Source: an uncultured Candidatus Saccharibacteria bacterium
Lineage (GTDB): Bacteria; Patescibacteriota; Saccharimonadia; Saccharimonadales; Saccharimonadaceae
Direction: 5' to 3'
Length of the DNA: 5,771 nucleotides
Assembly (NCBI GenBank): GCA_947364965.1
Contig: CANAUU010000058.1
Location: 1 to 5,771 of the forward strand
The notes beneath the pieces are model-generated. The model did not search any database and was not told where the DNA came from. It was given only the letters and a program-made list of their open reading frames with translations. Position numbers and translations under genes: made by a program. Every line of letters begins with the position of its first letter. The first letter of the stretch is position 1. Below are positions 5,499 through 5,771 of the stretch, one piece after another.

Positions 5499-5507
5499 AT
5501 TATAGCA
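5499..5507 (-). promoter_or_regulatory. Extended -10 promoter of the membrane protein-htrA unit
   Basis: Minus-strand TGC-TATAAT, perfect consensus. Nine nucleotides separate it from the ATG at 5489, predicting a leader of about 3 nt. No convincing -35. It fires away from the lepB promoter across an 81-bp intergenic region (5490-5570). Confidence 0.78.
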
Positions 5508-5534
5508 TGGGATTATGTGCGGGCGGAGGATTTT

Positions 5535-5564
5535 TTGTGAAAAGCATAGTTTTTATGATATACT
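5535..5564 (+). promoter_or_regulatory. Promoter of lepB, extended -10 with partial -35
   Basis: TGA-TATACT at 5556-5564, with TTGTGA (5535-5540; 4 of 6 to TTGACA) 18 bp upstream of the -10 hexamer. Six nucleotides (TGGGTA) separate the -10 from ATG 5571, so +1 falls on the start codon. It is the only one of the five protein-gene promoters here with a recognisable -35. Confidence 0.72.
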
Positions 5565-5570
5565 TGGGTA

Positions 5571-5771
5571 ATGGAACAAGCGTCGCTGCAACAGCAAAAA
5601 CCAAACTTTTTCAAAAAACATCCGCTTCTAAAAGATTTGCTTAGTTTGCTGCTTTTTGTGGTTTGCGTGGTGGTGGGGACAATACTTCTGAATGCGTTTG
5701 TTTTTCGGTCTTATAGCGTGGTGGGGTCGAGTATGGAGAATACTTTACACAATGACAACCGGGTGATTGTG
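5571..5771 (+). CDS. lepB: Signal peptidase I, N-terminal part (runs off window)
   Basis: Membrane serine protease that removes signal peptides from exported proteins. The 67 visible residues show a short basic cytoplasmic tail (MEQASLQQQKPNFFKKHP) and one membrane helix, about 22-45. The signature FRSYSVVGSSMENTL at 45-59 contains Ser54 in the S-M-x-x-T-L motif, the nucleophile of type I signal peptidases, followed by NDNRVIV. The catalytic Lys and the rest lie beyond the window. An in-frame TGA at 5556-5558 with no start codon between it and the ATG fixes the N-terminus, in agreement with the leaderless promoter. It is divergent from the membrane protein-htrA unit, placing three envelope genes together. 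Confidence 0.92.
   Translation, partial: MEQASLQQQKPNFFKKHPLLKDLLSLLLFVVCVVVGTILLNAFVFRSYSVVGSSMENTLHNDNRVIV

Overview
The window looks like core chromosome from a member of Candidatus Patescibacteria, most plausibly Saccharibacteria (TM7). This rests on compact genes, promoters that abut start codons, strong G-over-C skew on the + strand whichever way the genes point, and the style of the RF1 and PrmC proteins. It is an inference, not a proof. UGA is used as a normal stop (prmC), which argues against the UGA=Gly lineages (Gracilibacteria/Absconditabacteria).

Layout. Positions 1-184 hold a +-strand intrinsic terminator (49-75) for a gene left of the window, with nothing recognisable after it. 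On the minus strand follow pth (peptidyl-tRNA hydrolase, 185-697), a 69-residue two-helix membrane protein (793-1002), and tRNA-Val(CAC) with encoded CCA (1095-1171). The tRNA sits inside a 28-bp inverted repeat (1066-1093 / 1236-1263). On the plus strand come prfA (RF1, 1358-2404) and prmC (the methyltransferase that modifies the RF1 GGQ glutamine, 2484-3416). Convergent to them on the minus strand is a two-gene unit: a polytopic membrane protein of unknown function (4707-5489) followed after 14 nt by a membrane-anchored HtrA-type serine protease (3479-4692). A -1 frame discontinuity at an A7 run breaks the protease. Divergent from that unit, lepB (signal peptidase I) starts at 5571 and runs off the window.

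How the genes fit together. The left and centre are translation functions: peptidyl-tRNA recycling, tRNA-Val, and peptide release with release-factor methylation. The right is envelope protein handling: secretion cleavage, quality-control protease, and an unknown membrane partner.

Main observations. (1) Five genes (pth, the 69-aa gene, prfA, the polytopic membrane gene, lepB) have an extended -10 of the form TGN-TATAAT/TATACT ending 6-10 nt before the ATG, so their mRNAs should be leaderless or nearly so. The two operon-internal genes (prmC, htrA) instead carry Shine-Dalgarno sequences. (2) The long, nearly perfect helix enclosing the tRNA. (3) The htrA frameshift at A7. (4) A 12-bp stem flanked by A and T tracts inside the 3' end of prmC, well placed to terminate the convergent htrA transcript. 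I see no CRISPR array, insertion sequence or phage gene, and no clearly novel multi-gene system.
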